From: Girardinichthys multiradiatus
Taxonomy: Eukaryota > Chordata > Actinopteri > Cyprinodontiformes > Goodeidae
NCBI RefSeq assembly: GCF_021462225.1
Contig: NC_061816.1
Span: forward strand, 12,983,390 to 13,047,389
DNA length: 64,000 nt
Direction of reading: 5' to 3'
Shown here: in pieces, positions 11,429 to 21,983 of the stretch
Layout: every line of letters starts with the position of its first letter
Numbering within the stretch: position 1 is the stretch's first letter
Notes under the pieces: generated by a model
The model's database searches: none
Seen by the model: only the letters and a program-made list of their open reading frames with translations
Told to the model about the DNA's origin: nothing
Made by a program: the position numbers and the translations under genes

Positions 11429-12133
11429 CAGTATCAGTGCTAAAATTAATACTATTGCGCACCCAGCAGTATCTACTTCCTTGTGGCAGGAGGCTATACC
11501 TATTCCGAAGCCAGCTACTGATCTGATTAATGATAGGTCGGCTCCAATAACTGAGTTTGCAGGTTTGCCTACAAAGTACATATTTTACAGCGGCTGACTG
11601 ACAGCGTCACAGTTTGGCTCTTGTTCGAAGCGTTTGAAATTGTCCTTAACGCTCATAGTGATCAGAGCAAATCCACGCCATATATGATCGCTTGTGTTTC
11701 CTCAGGATATTAGCCAGTCACACTCATCGATGCTCGATGCTTAGTTGTAAAGTTTGCTCACCTTCACTTCTTATGATTCTCGGTACGTAATTAAAACTTC
11801 TCTTTACTGCTCTATCGCCTTTTTTTTTACACCCTTCAATCCAACAATGCACAACGGTCATGCCAAACGAAGTGAAAGCTGCTTTCGTACTATCACGATG
11901 GCGGCAGAGCACCCAGATGTAGGACGTGTGACATCATGTGGGAACTATCTACACTATCTAATGCAAGTGAGTACTCTCTCTCTCATTTGCCAGTGCCAGC
12001 TGTTCAGTTACCAGCACTGGCCTATCATTAATCGGATCAGCAGCTGGCTTCGGAATGGATATACAGTAGCCTCCTGTAACAAGAAATTAGCCACTGCTGG
12101 GTGCACAGTAGACTTAATTTTGGCACTGATACA
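11429..12133. repeat. foldback (inverted-repeat) element 1
   Basis: The left arm at 11429-11555 (GTATCAGTGCTAAAATTAAT, GCACCCAGCAGT, CAGGAGGCTAT, ATTCCGAAGCCAGCT, GATTAATGATAGG) recurs as its reverse complement at 12003-12133. The arms are about 125-130 bp and diverged by perhaps 15-20 percent by eye. The roughly 450-bp spacer is not similar to any transposase I know. It carries a YY1-like GATGGCGGC at 11897-11905 close to a GACGTGTGACATCA block. This is the architecture of a non-autonomous foldback or MITE-type DNA element. I found no clear target duplication, so its superfamily is open. Confidence 0.75.
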
Positions 12134-13487
12134 GGCCTCTATTTTAGGCCTCAATTCATTGGCTTGCATTGCTTATCCCTTGGGTTGGCTCTGGAACACT
12201 CAAATATTGTGGTAATATGCTTGCTATTTTGGTACAAGATTTGAACAACAAAAAAAAAATTGGTCACTCCAAATCTGCACCAACAATTCCAGGCAACCAT
12301 CATGGTCACAAAGATTTTGTTGGTTTATAACCTTCCAAGTTCACATTTTCCACATTGTGGATTTCCTCCACCTCACTCTAATCAGTGCTGACATGTGCAG
12401 GAGGGAAAGTGTTAAGTGAATGAAGCAGGATGTGACAGTAGAACCTGGAGCTACTGGTGCTGAGCTAAAACAAAGTGAAACAGTATTTGGAAGAAGGCTT
12501 GATAACATGAGACAAACCAGCACCATACACTAACTTGTAAGGGGACAAGTGAAGGTGTTGCAGGAAAATTGAGATAGTGAGTTAATGTAAAGCAAGCAAA
12601 ACTCCACTACTATACAATGCTCATATTTTGTACACTTGGTTCTGCTTCTATTAGAAATTACACTTTTCAACTAAAATGTAAGTTAAAGTATAATTCAGAC
12701 ACCATTATTGCATGTCTGTTGTTTTTAATGCTTAATATTTTTCTTCATTTGATTTCTTCACCCTCTGATATGCTGAAATTACTTTGAGTTATAACACCCT
12801 CTCTGTTATATTTGCTGCTCAGCAGGGTTTCAAGCTCCAGGGCCTTGGCATCATGGAGTGCCAGTGTGTCAAATCTTTTTCATGCCCAGCCAACCCCCAA
12901 CATTCCAGCTATAAAATCCCATCCATCTTGGCATTCATGTTTCAGCTCCCCAGCAGCAGAACACTGGCTCTAGGCCACTTCCTTGCCATATACCAAAACT
13001 GAAGAAAACGAGTTTGAATGGAGAGAAAATTCACTGGTCTGAATTTGGAGAGAAGAGGGAGGGAGCACAAATAGAAGTTGAAGCATTTTATTTGCAGTGG
13101 TCTCCTTTCATCAACCTGGGGGGTGCTGGGAAACATGAATGGGCTGATTTGTTCTTAGGGTGACCAAACATGGGACTTGAATGTTAATCCAGCTATGACC
13201 AAGCCTTTGAGAGCCAAAGACACTTGGTGATAAGATGGGCTGTGAACTAGTCAAGTGCTCTGTTCAGTTTCATCTCTGCCAACCACACAGCTTTTGCAAA
13301 GCTCTTCTTCAACTGTGCTGGGAATCTGTTTCTCTCAACATATTGTCCTTTTGTGCAAGCCCTTCAGAACATTATAAGGGTCTAACAAGAGTTTAAAGTG
13401 CTGGAATCTTACTACAAGTGGAGCTACCATCCAGAGCTTACAGTTCAGATTAACACTGGTATACAATGAAGGACAAAATACAAATGC
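12134..13487. other. no gene recognised
   Basis: Noncoding sequence. A TATAAAA motif occurs near 12911, but no exon-like block or donor follows convincingly. No mobile-element ends were recognised. Confidence 0.5.
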
Positions 13488-13577
13488 ACTCACCCAGCAC
13501 TTTATTATGTGTACCCGTTCAATTGCTAGTTAACACAAATAGCCGAGTCAGCCAATCACATGACAGCAACTCAATGC
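13488..13577 (+). mobile_element. terminal fragment of Tc1 family A
   Basis: ACTCACCCAGCACTTTATTA leads into GTACCCGTTCAATTGCTAGT and CAGCCAATCACATGACAGCA. This matches, in order, the transposase-start-side terminus of the element at 3657-4777 (reverse complement of about 4690-4777). Similarity stops abruptly after CTCAATGC, so only about 90 bp of one end remain. Confidence 0.75.
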
Positions 13578-13744
13578 CACTCATTCTCACAAATGTTAAG
13601 CTTCAGGTGTTGACAGATACACAGATGTTCTATATTGGGCTACACCTCTCACTAAGTACATTTTACATTCATAGGTACCGTGTACTATTTTGTAAAAAAA
13701 ATAAAAATAACAAACAGCTGCAGGTGTATAAGCAAGCAGGGTGT

Positions 13745-13862
13745 AATCTTGTATTCTCTTCATCCTTCTTTCTCTCCTCCACTCTTTCCTCCTTTTCTCC
13801 CCATTTTCCCTTTTGCCCCATCTCTCTCTTTTTCAAGCTTCTTTTTTTCTTTTCATTTCAGT
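13745..13862 (+). repeat. long polypyrimidine tract
   Basis: About 118 nt are almost entirely C and T, ending in TTTTCATTTCAG. The ending looks like a strong 3' splice acceptor, but no coding-like exon follows. The tract could also be a decayed microsatellite or a triplex-forming sequence. Confidence 0.6.
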
Positions 13863-14350
13863 CTCTGTGTCCGTAACAATTGAAATATTCCCAAAGAAGT
13901 TTATAACAAAGTTTATTTTTATAAATATCAAGCAGAGCTTTAAAGCATTAGCTGTGATGCTCCGCTTGTGAAACTAAATCTAATGGGAATTTCTTGGCAC
14001 TCAGACAACAATTCTGAGCGCTACTCTGCTGGACAGGACACGGTAAAAAAAAAAAAAAGGTCAGGTTTCAAGCTTGCAGAAAATAATGCAGACACCATCC
14101 TTCCCAGTGCAGCAACTGCTGGCAGACTTTGGCTTGTTCAAAATCTGTGCCTGTGCAGCTCAGTGTGCCAGTTATTATTGGTTCACCTCAGTGAACCAAT
14201 AATAACTTATTGGTTAGCTGCGGCAAAGATTCAATACATGGCTTACAAGCTGGAATGGGTCAATGTGTTCTGGTTGAAAATCTGAAAACTAAGGTAGTAC
14301 TTATGGGAAAGTGATTTCTCTTGTTGGTAGATTAACTTTTTTATATTAGT
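13863..14350. other. no gene; perfect 16-bp hairpin
   Basis: Noncoding DNA. At 14171-14206 GTTATTATTGGTTCAC and GTGAACCAATAATAAC form a perfect 16-bp stem with a CTCA loop. This places two inverted ATTGG/CCAAT boxes face to face. Confidence 0.7.
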
Positions 14351-14422
14351 AAACAGTTGCTATGCATCTCTGTGCTATTTGATACTAAACAGTTGCTATA
14401 CATCTCTGTGCTATCTGATATC
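14351..14422. repeat. tandem duplication of a 36-bp unit
   Basis: The unit AAACAGTTGCTATGCATCTC... (14351-14386) is repeated at once (14387-14422) with three differences. It ends four bases before the left end of a Tc1 fossil. Confidence 0.85.
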
Positions 14423-14425
14423 ATG

Positions 14426-15760
14426 CAGTGTTGTGAAAACAAAATTTTCCCTTGTAGATTTCCTCGGTTTTTCCTTTTGTGTCACACAACTTTTAAAATG
14501 AGACAAAGATAACCTTAGTAAATCCAAAATATTGTTAATTAGGGCTATCCAAAACAACTAAAAGTATTTGCCCACCTAACCTAATCACTGGTCGTGCCAC
14601 CCTTGGTAGCAGCCATTCCCATTAAACATTTACTTTGCTTTGGCCCACTTCAAGCAAAGTTCTTTTAATTCTGCCACATGGGGGATTTTGAGCATTAACA
14701 TCCAGTTTTAGGTCATATCACAGCATTTTAGATTTAGGTCTGGCATTTAAATTGGCCATTGCAAAATCTTAATTTTGTTTATTTTGAGACAAATAAAAGT
14801 GGACTTGCTGAATTGCTTTGGACCATAGTTCGCATTAAAGTGTGTATAAAAGTAATGAACTGACAGATATTCTCCTTCAGTATTTGGCAGAGAATAAGTT
14901 GTCTAGGTCCCCAAACAGCCCCACACTGTCCTACCACCGCCACCACCATTTTTGACTTTTGAGATATACACCTTACAAAAGTTGCACTTTTGTCTCATTG
15001 GCCCACGGAATATTTTAATGGAAAGTTGGCGATCATAATCTTTATGATCGATCATAAAGATGCTTTTGGCAAATATGAGATAGGCCTTTGTGATCTCTTT
15101 GGGCAGCAGTGGTATGAGCCTTGAAACTTACCCATAGATGGCATTTTTGTCCAGGGTTGTTCTTATTGTCAATTACTATGAAAACCGATCTTAACTGAGA
15201 CAAGTAAGGTTAGCAGTGCTTTAGATGTTGTACTTGTTTTGTTCTTCACGTTGTTAATTAGTCATCAATGCCCTCTTGGAGTAATTTTGGTAGACCAATC
15301 ACTCTAGAAAGATTCACCACTGTTTTCGTAGATAAGGGCTCTCACTGTGGTCTGCTGGAGTCCTAAAGCCTTAGAAATAAGCTTGACACCTATTTCCAGA
15401 GTGATGGATGTCAGTGACTCAATTTCTGACCTAATAATGAATTTCCTCAGATTGAGGCATGATGTGTTGGTTTTTGAGATTTCTGTAACCACTTGGTAAT
15501 GGTGGAAAATCCATCTTTAAAAGTCCTTTCACTAATGTTTCATGTGGAAGTTCGATGAATCTAACTTGTCTCAAATTGCTCTTTGGGGCTTTAATAAAGA
15601 TCTGGAAAATGTTAAGACTGGGAAAATGTTTTATGTTGTTAAAGCGATCTTTTTTCATTAGGAAATATTGATTCCAAGACAAATGGTGCGTTTATAATAT
15701 GCTCTATTAAGGCAATTGCAATTTGTGATTCTATGGCAACACTTTGTCTCCGTTGCAGTG
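14426..15760 (-). mobile_element. Tc1-type transposon fossil (family B)
   Basis: The left end CAGTGTTGTGAAAACAAAAT resembles the family B terminus (CAGTGGTGTGAAAAAGTG type). Inside, on the minus strand, the order of transposase motifs is preserved as decayed sequence: a GTGCCACCCTTGGTAGCAGC end block, a TTTGGCCCACTTC block, and a helix-turn-helix block at 15304-15492. The right end is placed at about 15760, where CAACACTTTGTCTCCGTTGC resembles the opposite terminus. The right limit is uncertain. Related copies are at 25184-26604 and 59865-61041. Confidence 0.75.
15304..15492 (-). pseudogene. remnant of the DNA-binding domain of a family B Tc1 transposase
   Basis: The frame includes IGVKLISKALGLQQTTVRAL, a clear helix-turn-helix of the kind Tc1 transposases use at their N-terminus (active relatives have KAISKALGLQRTTVRAIIHK). 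Upstream of it the start region has decayed: the ATGATGTG-like start block is still visible near 15460 on the minus strand. Downstream the catalytic half persists only as scattered similarity to 14590. It is a fossil with no intact product. Confidence 0.8.
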
Positions 15761-15762
15761 TT

Positions 15763-17933
15763 CATATTTTTTTAAATACAGCTGTGACATCAAAAGTACA
15801 ATGTTTCTGAAGTGCCTGTATGCTAATGTAACAACACTTAAGGTTAATATTGATGATCATTACAGTTTGTATGGTGTAGCAATTATAAATTATATGAAGA
15901 CTGGGATGAACAATGCCCCAGTTTTTTCCTGCAGCATATTTAGGTCTCATTCTGGTGGTGCATCTTCTCCAGAATGCAAAGGGAGAGCTAAACATGGGAT
16001 TTCAAGAAATAATGCCACTTTAATGATTTGATGAGCCACCAAACCTTTGTTTCACAGCCCATCATGAACTCAGTTCAACCAGCCCATTAGGTGTTGGTCT
16101 CTTGAAAGCTTTTTAATCTCTAATTTCATTTGTATAAAGTGAGATGTCTTTCATGCAAAGATCTTGACATTCCAATATAATTTCTTACCTTTTCTCTTTT
16201 CTGCTAAGAACAAATCGCTTTGACACAATGCGTCTGAGGATGAACGGTTGGTATTTGATGTTATGCTCAGGCTTAGTCGTGTTTTGTCCATTAGTCTTGC
16301 AAAACGCTGTAGGTTTTTCGATTAAAAATATTTGTTTGTGCAAGAGTTTGAGAACTGGTCCTCTTCCTTTGTGTCTGGTAGTATTTATCTGCACCAATGG
16401 CAGCGTAATAGAAATAAGGTGTTGGCTTTGCCTGGTGGAACAGTAGAAAAGCGAGACACGTAGAGGGCCCCAGCATGTTAAAAGCAAATGTCAGCGACTT
16501 TAAAAAGCTTTATTTCCTAAGATGCTCCTTAGTTTGACGGCCTGACAATCTAAATACTGCACAAGAACCATCTCAGAATTCTGTAAATATAACTTTTCTT
16601 TACAGGTTGACTATAAACTACTGAAAATTCATGGCTCATCTTAGACAGGAAAGCTTTATCTCTAAGAAAACCGCTACACAAACAATTTCTTTGATTTGAT
16701 GAAATTCAATTGACCTTTCTTTGAAAATATTTTTCACGCTGCATCCATAGCAACAACCCAAGCAAAAACATTTCCTGAGATGTAATGACCTACTGTAACT
16801 GCTTTTCTCCATGTCACTTCAAAATCTCCTGGAAGAACCATGAGTACAGTCAGACCTCTTATTGCCACATGTGGCGCCACAGGATCTGCAATAAAAAAAA
16901 AGCACATGGGGCAGATTCCTAATAAGCAAGACAGAAAAACAGTTTTATTAAAGTTGCTTAATTTAAAAACCCAGAAAGCTATAAAATAGTCTTTAAGTAG
17001 TTATAAGAAGAGGCAGCCAGCCCATAGGGTGCGCTGGGGACCCACCCTCCCTGATAAGAAAGGAGTGAAATGTAAAATATATTTTTACTAATTCTCTTAT
17101 ATACATATCAGTTTTACTTACTAAAGTGTGCCTCTATGTGATACAAAATATATATAAACTACATTTCCCACCTTCTGATATTCATTCACCAGTGAATTCC
17201 CACAGACCGACTTGTATGTTTCTATCATGGGGCACTGTTCAGAGTGCCCCAGCAGTGCTGCCAAATAGCCAATCGTATACAGTTGGTAGTGCAAATGAAT
17301 AAATATATATGGTCAATCAGTTTTGCAGCATTTCATGGCCTTGGGTCACTGAAAATATCACCCCTCTCAGGTAAAAAAAAAAAAAAACAACACTTGTGCA
17401 GCACAGTCAGAGGGATGGTGGCAAACCTAACGAACGAGGTGCAGCTTCCACTGAATTCAGTGAGATCCTTATTTGTCAACCCGTTTGCAAGAAGGTTAGT
17501 GGAGGAGAAAATCCCGGTTAGGGAGCTGGGACCCAACAAGCCCAACATTATCAACAACCAGCAGACCAAGGAAAAAAATAAAGTCTACAACCAGAGATTT
17601 TGCATGAGTTGGTTCAGGAGACAGTCATTAAAAGTGTGATTTAACACGAACACAGTCAGGACAGAGCAACTGGAAGCATCGTTTCAAATGCATTTAGAAG
17701 CATGAACAATCAAGAGTTCATATGGAAATCTGTGTAAAGCTATATGTGCTCAGACAGAATACCATAGCGGCGCAGCTGGATGATGGACACCTTGTTGCGG
17801 TAAGAAGGCACAATGAAGAAGTTGATAAGAACCGTCATATTTTATATAAATTGATTGACTTTATTAGGTTTTGTGGTGCTTTTGAACTGGTTTGGCACGG
17901 GCATGATGAAAGGGATGCTGTTCAATTGTATTC
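15763..17933. other. no gene recognised; short hairpin at 17228-17251
   Basis: Noncoding DNA with only chance-like frames. TGGGGCACT and AGTGCCCCA (17228-17251) form a 9-bp stem around a short loop. I did not recognise mobile elements here. Confidence 0.5.
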
Positions 17934-17934
17934 G

Positions 17935-19895
17935 TCTGCCTCTGGTAGAGTCTCCCATGACAAACAGACTCTTGGTGACGGGTCAGACAAAGAGCGGTTC
18001 AGATGCCTTCACGAGGACCACTAGAATGAGGCACGTGATGTCACCCAGTACGGTAAAGCTCCAGGTATGTATTCAACTCCCACATCCAGGAGTTAGTTGT
18101 CCAGATTCCAGGGGAAGTTGGAGACATAGAGTCCAAGTGAACTATATTCACCGCCTCCATCGTCAACACTGCCACCCCTAGCCATAAGGTCTGTGGTTCC
18201 TGTCGTGGTGGTGATCCCCAAACACGGTTGTGGACACTAGGTTCGGAAGGTCAAGCTGAAGAAGGAGTCCTATTGGCTGTGGTTGGCTTTCGGGACTCCT
18301 GAAATGGGTACCGTGAGGCCAAATGTGCCGTGGCCCGGGCTGTGGCAGAGGCAAAAACTCGACTTGAGCCTGGGAGGAGTATGGTGAGGCCATGAAGAAG
18401 GACTTCTGGTTGCCCTCAAAGCAATTCTGGCAAACCGTCCAGTGTTCTGGACAGAGTGGAGAGGGACACAGTGCTTCGCCAACACAGTTTACAGTGACGG
18501 TGGGGAGCTGCCGACCTCGCCTGGGAACATTATCGGGCAGTAGAAGGAGTACTTCGAGGATCTCCTTAATCCTACCATCACACCTTCCCTGTTGGAAGCA
18601 GAGACTGGGGATTCAGAGTTGGACTCTTTCATCAACGAGGCTGATTCACCGAGGTGGTTAAAAAGCTCCATGGTGGCAAGGCTTCGGGGGTGGATGAGGT
18701 CTGCCCTTAGTACATCAAGTCTCTGGATGTTGTGGGGCTGTCATGACTGACACGCCTCCTAAACATTGCGTGGCGGTTGGGGACAGTGCCTCTGGACTGG
18801 CAGACCGAGGTGGTGGTCCCCCTTCACAAGAAGGGGGACTGTAGGGTGTGTTCCAGCTACAGGGGGATCACACCCCTCAGCCACCCTGGTAAGGCCTATG
18901 CCAGGGTATTGGAGAGGAGAGTCCAGCCAATAGTCGAACTTCGGCTTCAGGAGGAGCAGTTTGGTTTTCATCCTGGCAATGGAACACTGAACCAGTTCTA
19001 CACCCTCTACAGAGTGCTCGGGGGTTCATGGGCATTTGTCCACATGTGTTTTGTGGACCTGGAGAAGTCACTCGACCGTGTCCCTCGGGGTACCCTGCGG
19101 GGGGCACTCCAGGAGTACGGAGCCGGGGGCCCTTTGGTTTGGGGACCAGTGGATTTTGTCTCTTCTTTTTGCAGATGACGTGGTCCTGCTGGACCCGTCT
19201 AGCCAAGACCTACAGCATACACTGGGGCAGTTCGCAGCCGAGTGTGAAGCGGCTGGGATGAGGATCAGCTCCTCCAAGTCCGAGGCCATGGTTCTTGATC
19301 AGAAGAGGGTGCCTTGCCCTCTTCAGGTTGGAGTTCCTGCCTCAAGTGGAGGAGTTTAAGTATCTTGAGGGGCTTGTTCACGAGTGAGGGGAAAATGGAG
19401 CGGGAGATTGACAGACGGATCAGTGTGGCTGCCGTAATAATGAGGACGCTGAGCCGGTCCATTGTGATGAGGAGAAAGCCAAGTCGAAAAGTGAAGCTCT
19501 CGATTTACCAGTCTACGTTACTACCCTCATCTATGGGCATGAACTTTGGGTCATGAACGAAAGAACGAGATCCCAGATACAAGCAGCTGAAATGAGCTTC
19601 CACCGCATTGTGGCCCGGCACTCCCTTAGAGATAACGCAAGGAGCTAGGCCTTCAAGGAGGAGCTCAGAGTAGAGCCGCTGCTTCTCCACATCGAGAGGA
19701 GTCAGTTGAGGTGGTTCAGGCATGTGTATCGGATACCTCATGACGCTTCCCTCTAGAGGTGTTGTTCCAGACATGTCCAGACACAGGGAGGGGGCACAGG
19801 GGACAGCCCAGGATATGCTGGAGGTGGCTGGGGAGAAGGAAGTTTAGGGAGTCTCTACTGAGTCTGCTGCCCCCGGGACCCGGTCCCAAATGAAA
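17935..19895 (+). mobile_element. Rex3-type (RTE clade) LINE, internally deleted fossil
   Basis: It begins with a block typical of the 5' region of these fish LINEs (TCTGGTAGAGTCTCCCATGA, GACGGGTCAGACAAAGAGCG). Near 18060 it jumps directly to sequence from the middle of the ORF, so the apurinic endonuclease domain is missing. It then runs through the connector and reverse transcriptase to a C-terminal end with CTGCTGCCCCCGGGACCC. TGGCAGACCGAGGTGGTGGT near 18799 matches, with one difference, a primer site that I recall is used to amplify Rex3. The usual GATG-type tail is not visible at the end. Many frameshifts make it inactive. Confidence 0.85.
18777..19556 (+). pseudogene. Rex3-type reverse transcriptase remnant
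   Basis: Reverse transcriptase motifs remain in broken frames. From 18777 to 19178 the translation includes VVVPLHKKGD, SSYRGITPLS, EEQFGFHPGNGT and CFVDLEKSLDRVPRGTL, which is the fingers and first palm region with its catalytic Asp. An internal deletion at about 19131-19155 removes the segment normally between the LREYG..GPL and RFGD positions. The frame changes, and the second palm motif survives as LLFADDVVLLD at about 19165-19197, inside a frame running 19036 to 19359. A third frame (19314-19556) carries the post-RT part. Every part is recognisable but no continuous product is possible. Confidence 0.85.
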
Positions 19896-21205
19896 CTGAA
19901 TACGACGAGTATTAATATGAGAGTTCAAATGAGAATACAGCCTTAGGCATGAGATAGTTTTGACTTTAATACAAAGAATTCAGCTCTGTCTTGATCCAAT
20001 GGGAATCACCAGGCATTACAAGTAGACAACCACCTGAGAGTCTTAGAGTAACCTATTGGACAACAAAACCAGATTTAGGAGTAGAATCTGTCAATCAAAC
20101 CAAGACAGACCGGGGGTAGGAGGACCTCAAGCAAACCGTTTCCAGGAAAAAAATGATTTAAAAGAAAGGATATCCAACAGCCTGTGTTGTTTTAAAGTTA
20201 CCAACTCTTTCAGGTAACCATTGCATTTGTTTTTTTTACTTTTTCTTTATTGATCATTAGTGTGTACATTTTGAAAATGTATTTCTTGGTTCGTCTTGCA
20301 CTCTTTAGTTGAGATGCCCATTTTACTGTTGTTTCTAAATAAATTCTAATTTTGAGAAATATACATGAATCTTGTGCTTTTACTTTTACGAAATCGAACA
20401 CTATTCTTGGAAAAGTCAATTCATCTTTCAAATTAATTTTTAATGGTTAAGGACCACAACCTAACTAGATATTCCTACAGTAGCATTTGTGTGCCAGTAC
20501 ATGGCAACATCATATACACTAACAACAAAATGTAGAGGACGAAAACCCTGAGCACTGTTAAAGCAGGGGCTGAAGATTTGATTATAACCTTAGGTCATCT
20601 TTTCTATCTCACATCTTCCCATTTTTTTCTCAGTAATAAACTTTTTCTGCAAACACCTGACATTTGACAGATGAAAAAAAAAAAAAATCATAGGAATGGC
20701 TGTATATGTTGGAATGACATTGCACCCACCTTAGCTGTGTTTCAGTTACAAGTTGGAAAACTAATAGTCATTAGCACAAGAGCTGAGTCTTAGAGCAAAA
20801 ATAAAGAAGTATCTCTGTTCCTTTTATACACCAAAGAATATGCTCACAAAAAGAAGTTGAACTGTTCTATAAATCCCACAAGTTAAAGATACACGCGGTT
20901 TAAAATGAAAATAAAGCATTTATTAATGCATCTTACACTGCATTTTATACAACAGGGTGTGGAGTCTTCAACTTTCCACTTTGGAATCTATCTGATGCAC
21001 ACACAAAGGTATGACAAAAACAAAAAAAAAGTATACATACACTACAGAAATCCATCCAATTTTTCCGCTCCAAATTTGAAAGCATCTTTCCGACCAAAAA
21101 CTTACTTTTCACATAGAAGAGTACTTTTGTCGTATTTCTTCTTGCTTACACACAACTTTGCTTTTGTTTACTTATGTTTTTAAGTTAACTTTTGTTTTCA
21201 TGGCT
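19896..21205. other. no gene recognised
   Basis: AT-rich noncoding DNA with chance frames only. I see nothing that I can name. Confidence 0.5.
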
Positions 21206-21210
21206 GACGG

Positions 21211-21978
21211 TGTCGGGGCTGGAGTTTCTGTTGTATGTTTTTGTCTGTGTTTTTTGACTCCTAGTAGGCGCTAGTGCCCAGCAGTGGTGGAGACAGGTGT
21301 TTTTCATCTCACTGATTGAGTCCTGGAGTACTTCAGCAGGAAGCAACCAGCATCTCATCGCTCAAGTATTAGCCTCTGTGGTAACTACTTAGCCAGCCTC
21401 GTATTAATTAAGTTTATGTGTACTTTGCCTTCGACAACCTTTAACTTGTTCTTTGTTCTTCTTAGTGAACTGAACCGGCGACTACCTGGAGGTTACCCAG
21501 GCTGGCCCCGGTGGCTTCGTTTCGCACTAGCCTCGCTCCTAGGATCTCCCCAGGAAGGATCTTCCACACACACCTACACTCTGGAACTTCCCCGGCTGGC
21601 TGCTTCCGGACCCGGATTCTCCAGAGACCTTTCAACCTAACCTGTCCTCCCTCCACCACTCCGCTGACGCTTCGCCTGCACTCCAAGCTCTAATCCAAGT
21701 AAAGAAATCATCGGATTTACCATTGTCTCCATATTCACTTCTTCTCCAGTCCAAATCCCTCTCCTCCTGGCGGATTGCCTACTCCCTCCTAGTAAAAGAC
21801 ATTTCATATTTAAGTTCCGGTTTCGTTTACCGTGCCACTTACCTGTCGTTTTTCCTTACAGTTGTTCCTGTACCCCATACCGATCCATTATCCTTAAATA
21901 AACCTTTTTCCAACTTGTACCCGTTTCCCTTGAGCATGATTCGGCATGCGGGTCAGAGCCATACGTAACACTATGACA
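21211..21978 (+). mobile_element. solo LTR (copy 1 of a family) with 5-bp target duplication
   Basis: It begins TGTCGGGG and ends CTATGACA, a TG...CA-type LTR end pair, flanked on both sides by GACGG (21206-21210 and 21979-21983). Near the 3' end it has a polyadenylation signal AATAAA (21897-21902) and GCATGCGGGTCAGAGCC, as in an R/U5 region. The same family recurs at 28032-30404, with matching order and near-identical ending. No internal retroelement genes adjoin, so it looks like a solo LTR left by recombination. A TRIM-like non-autonomous element is possible. Confidence 0.8.
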
Positions 21979-21983
21979 GACGG

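Noticed and set aside
12905..12925. TATAAAA near 12911 as a promoter
   Set aside because: No upstream CCAAT/GC box, no exon-like block with a donor downstream, and TATAAAA is frequent by chance in AT-rich DNA.
13466..13876. 136-codon plus-strand frame
   Set aside because: It spans a Tc1 terminal fragment and the polypyrimidine tract. The Ser/Phe/Pro-rich translation is a result of composition.
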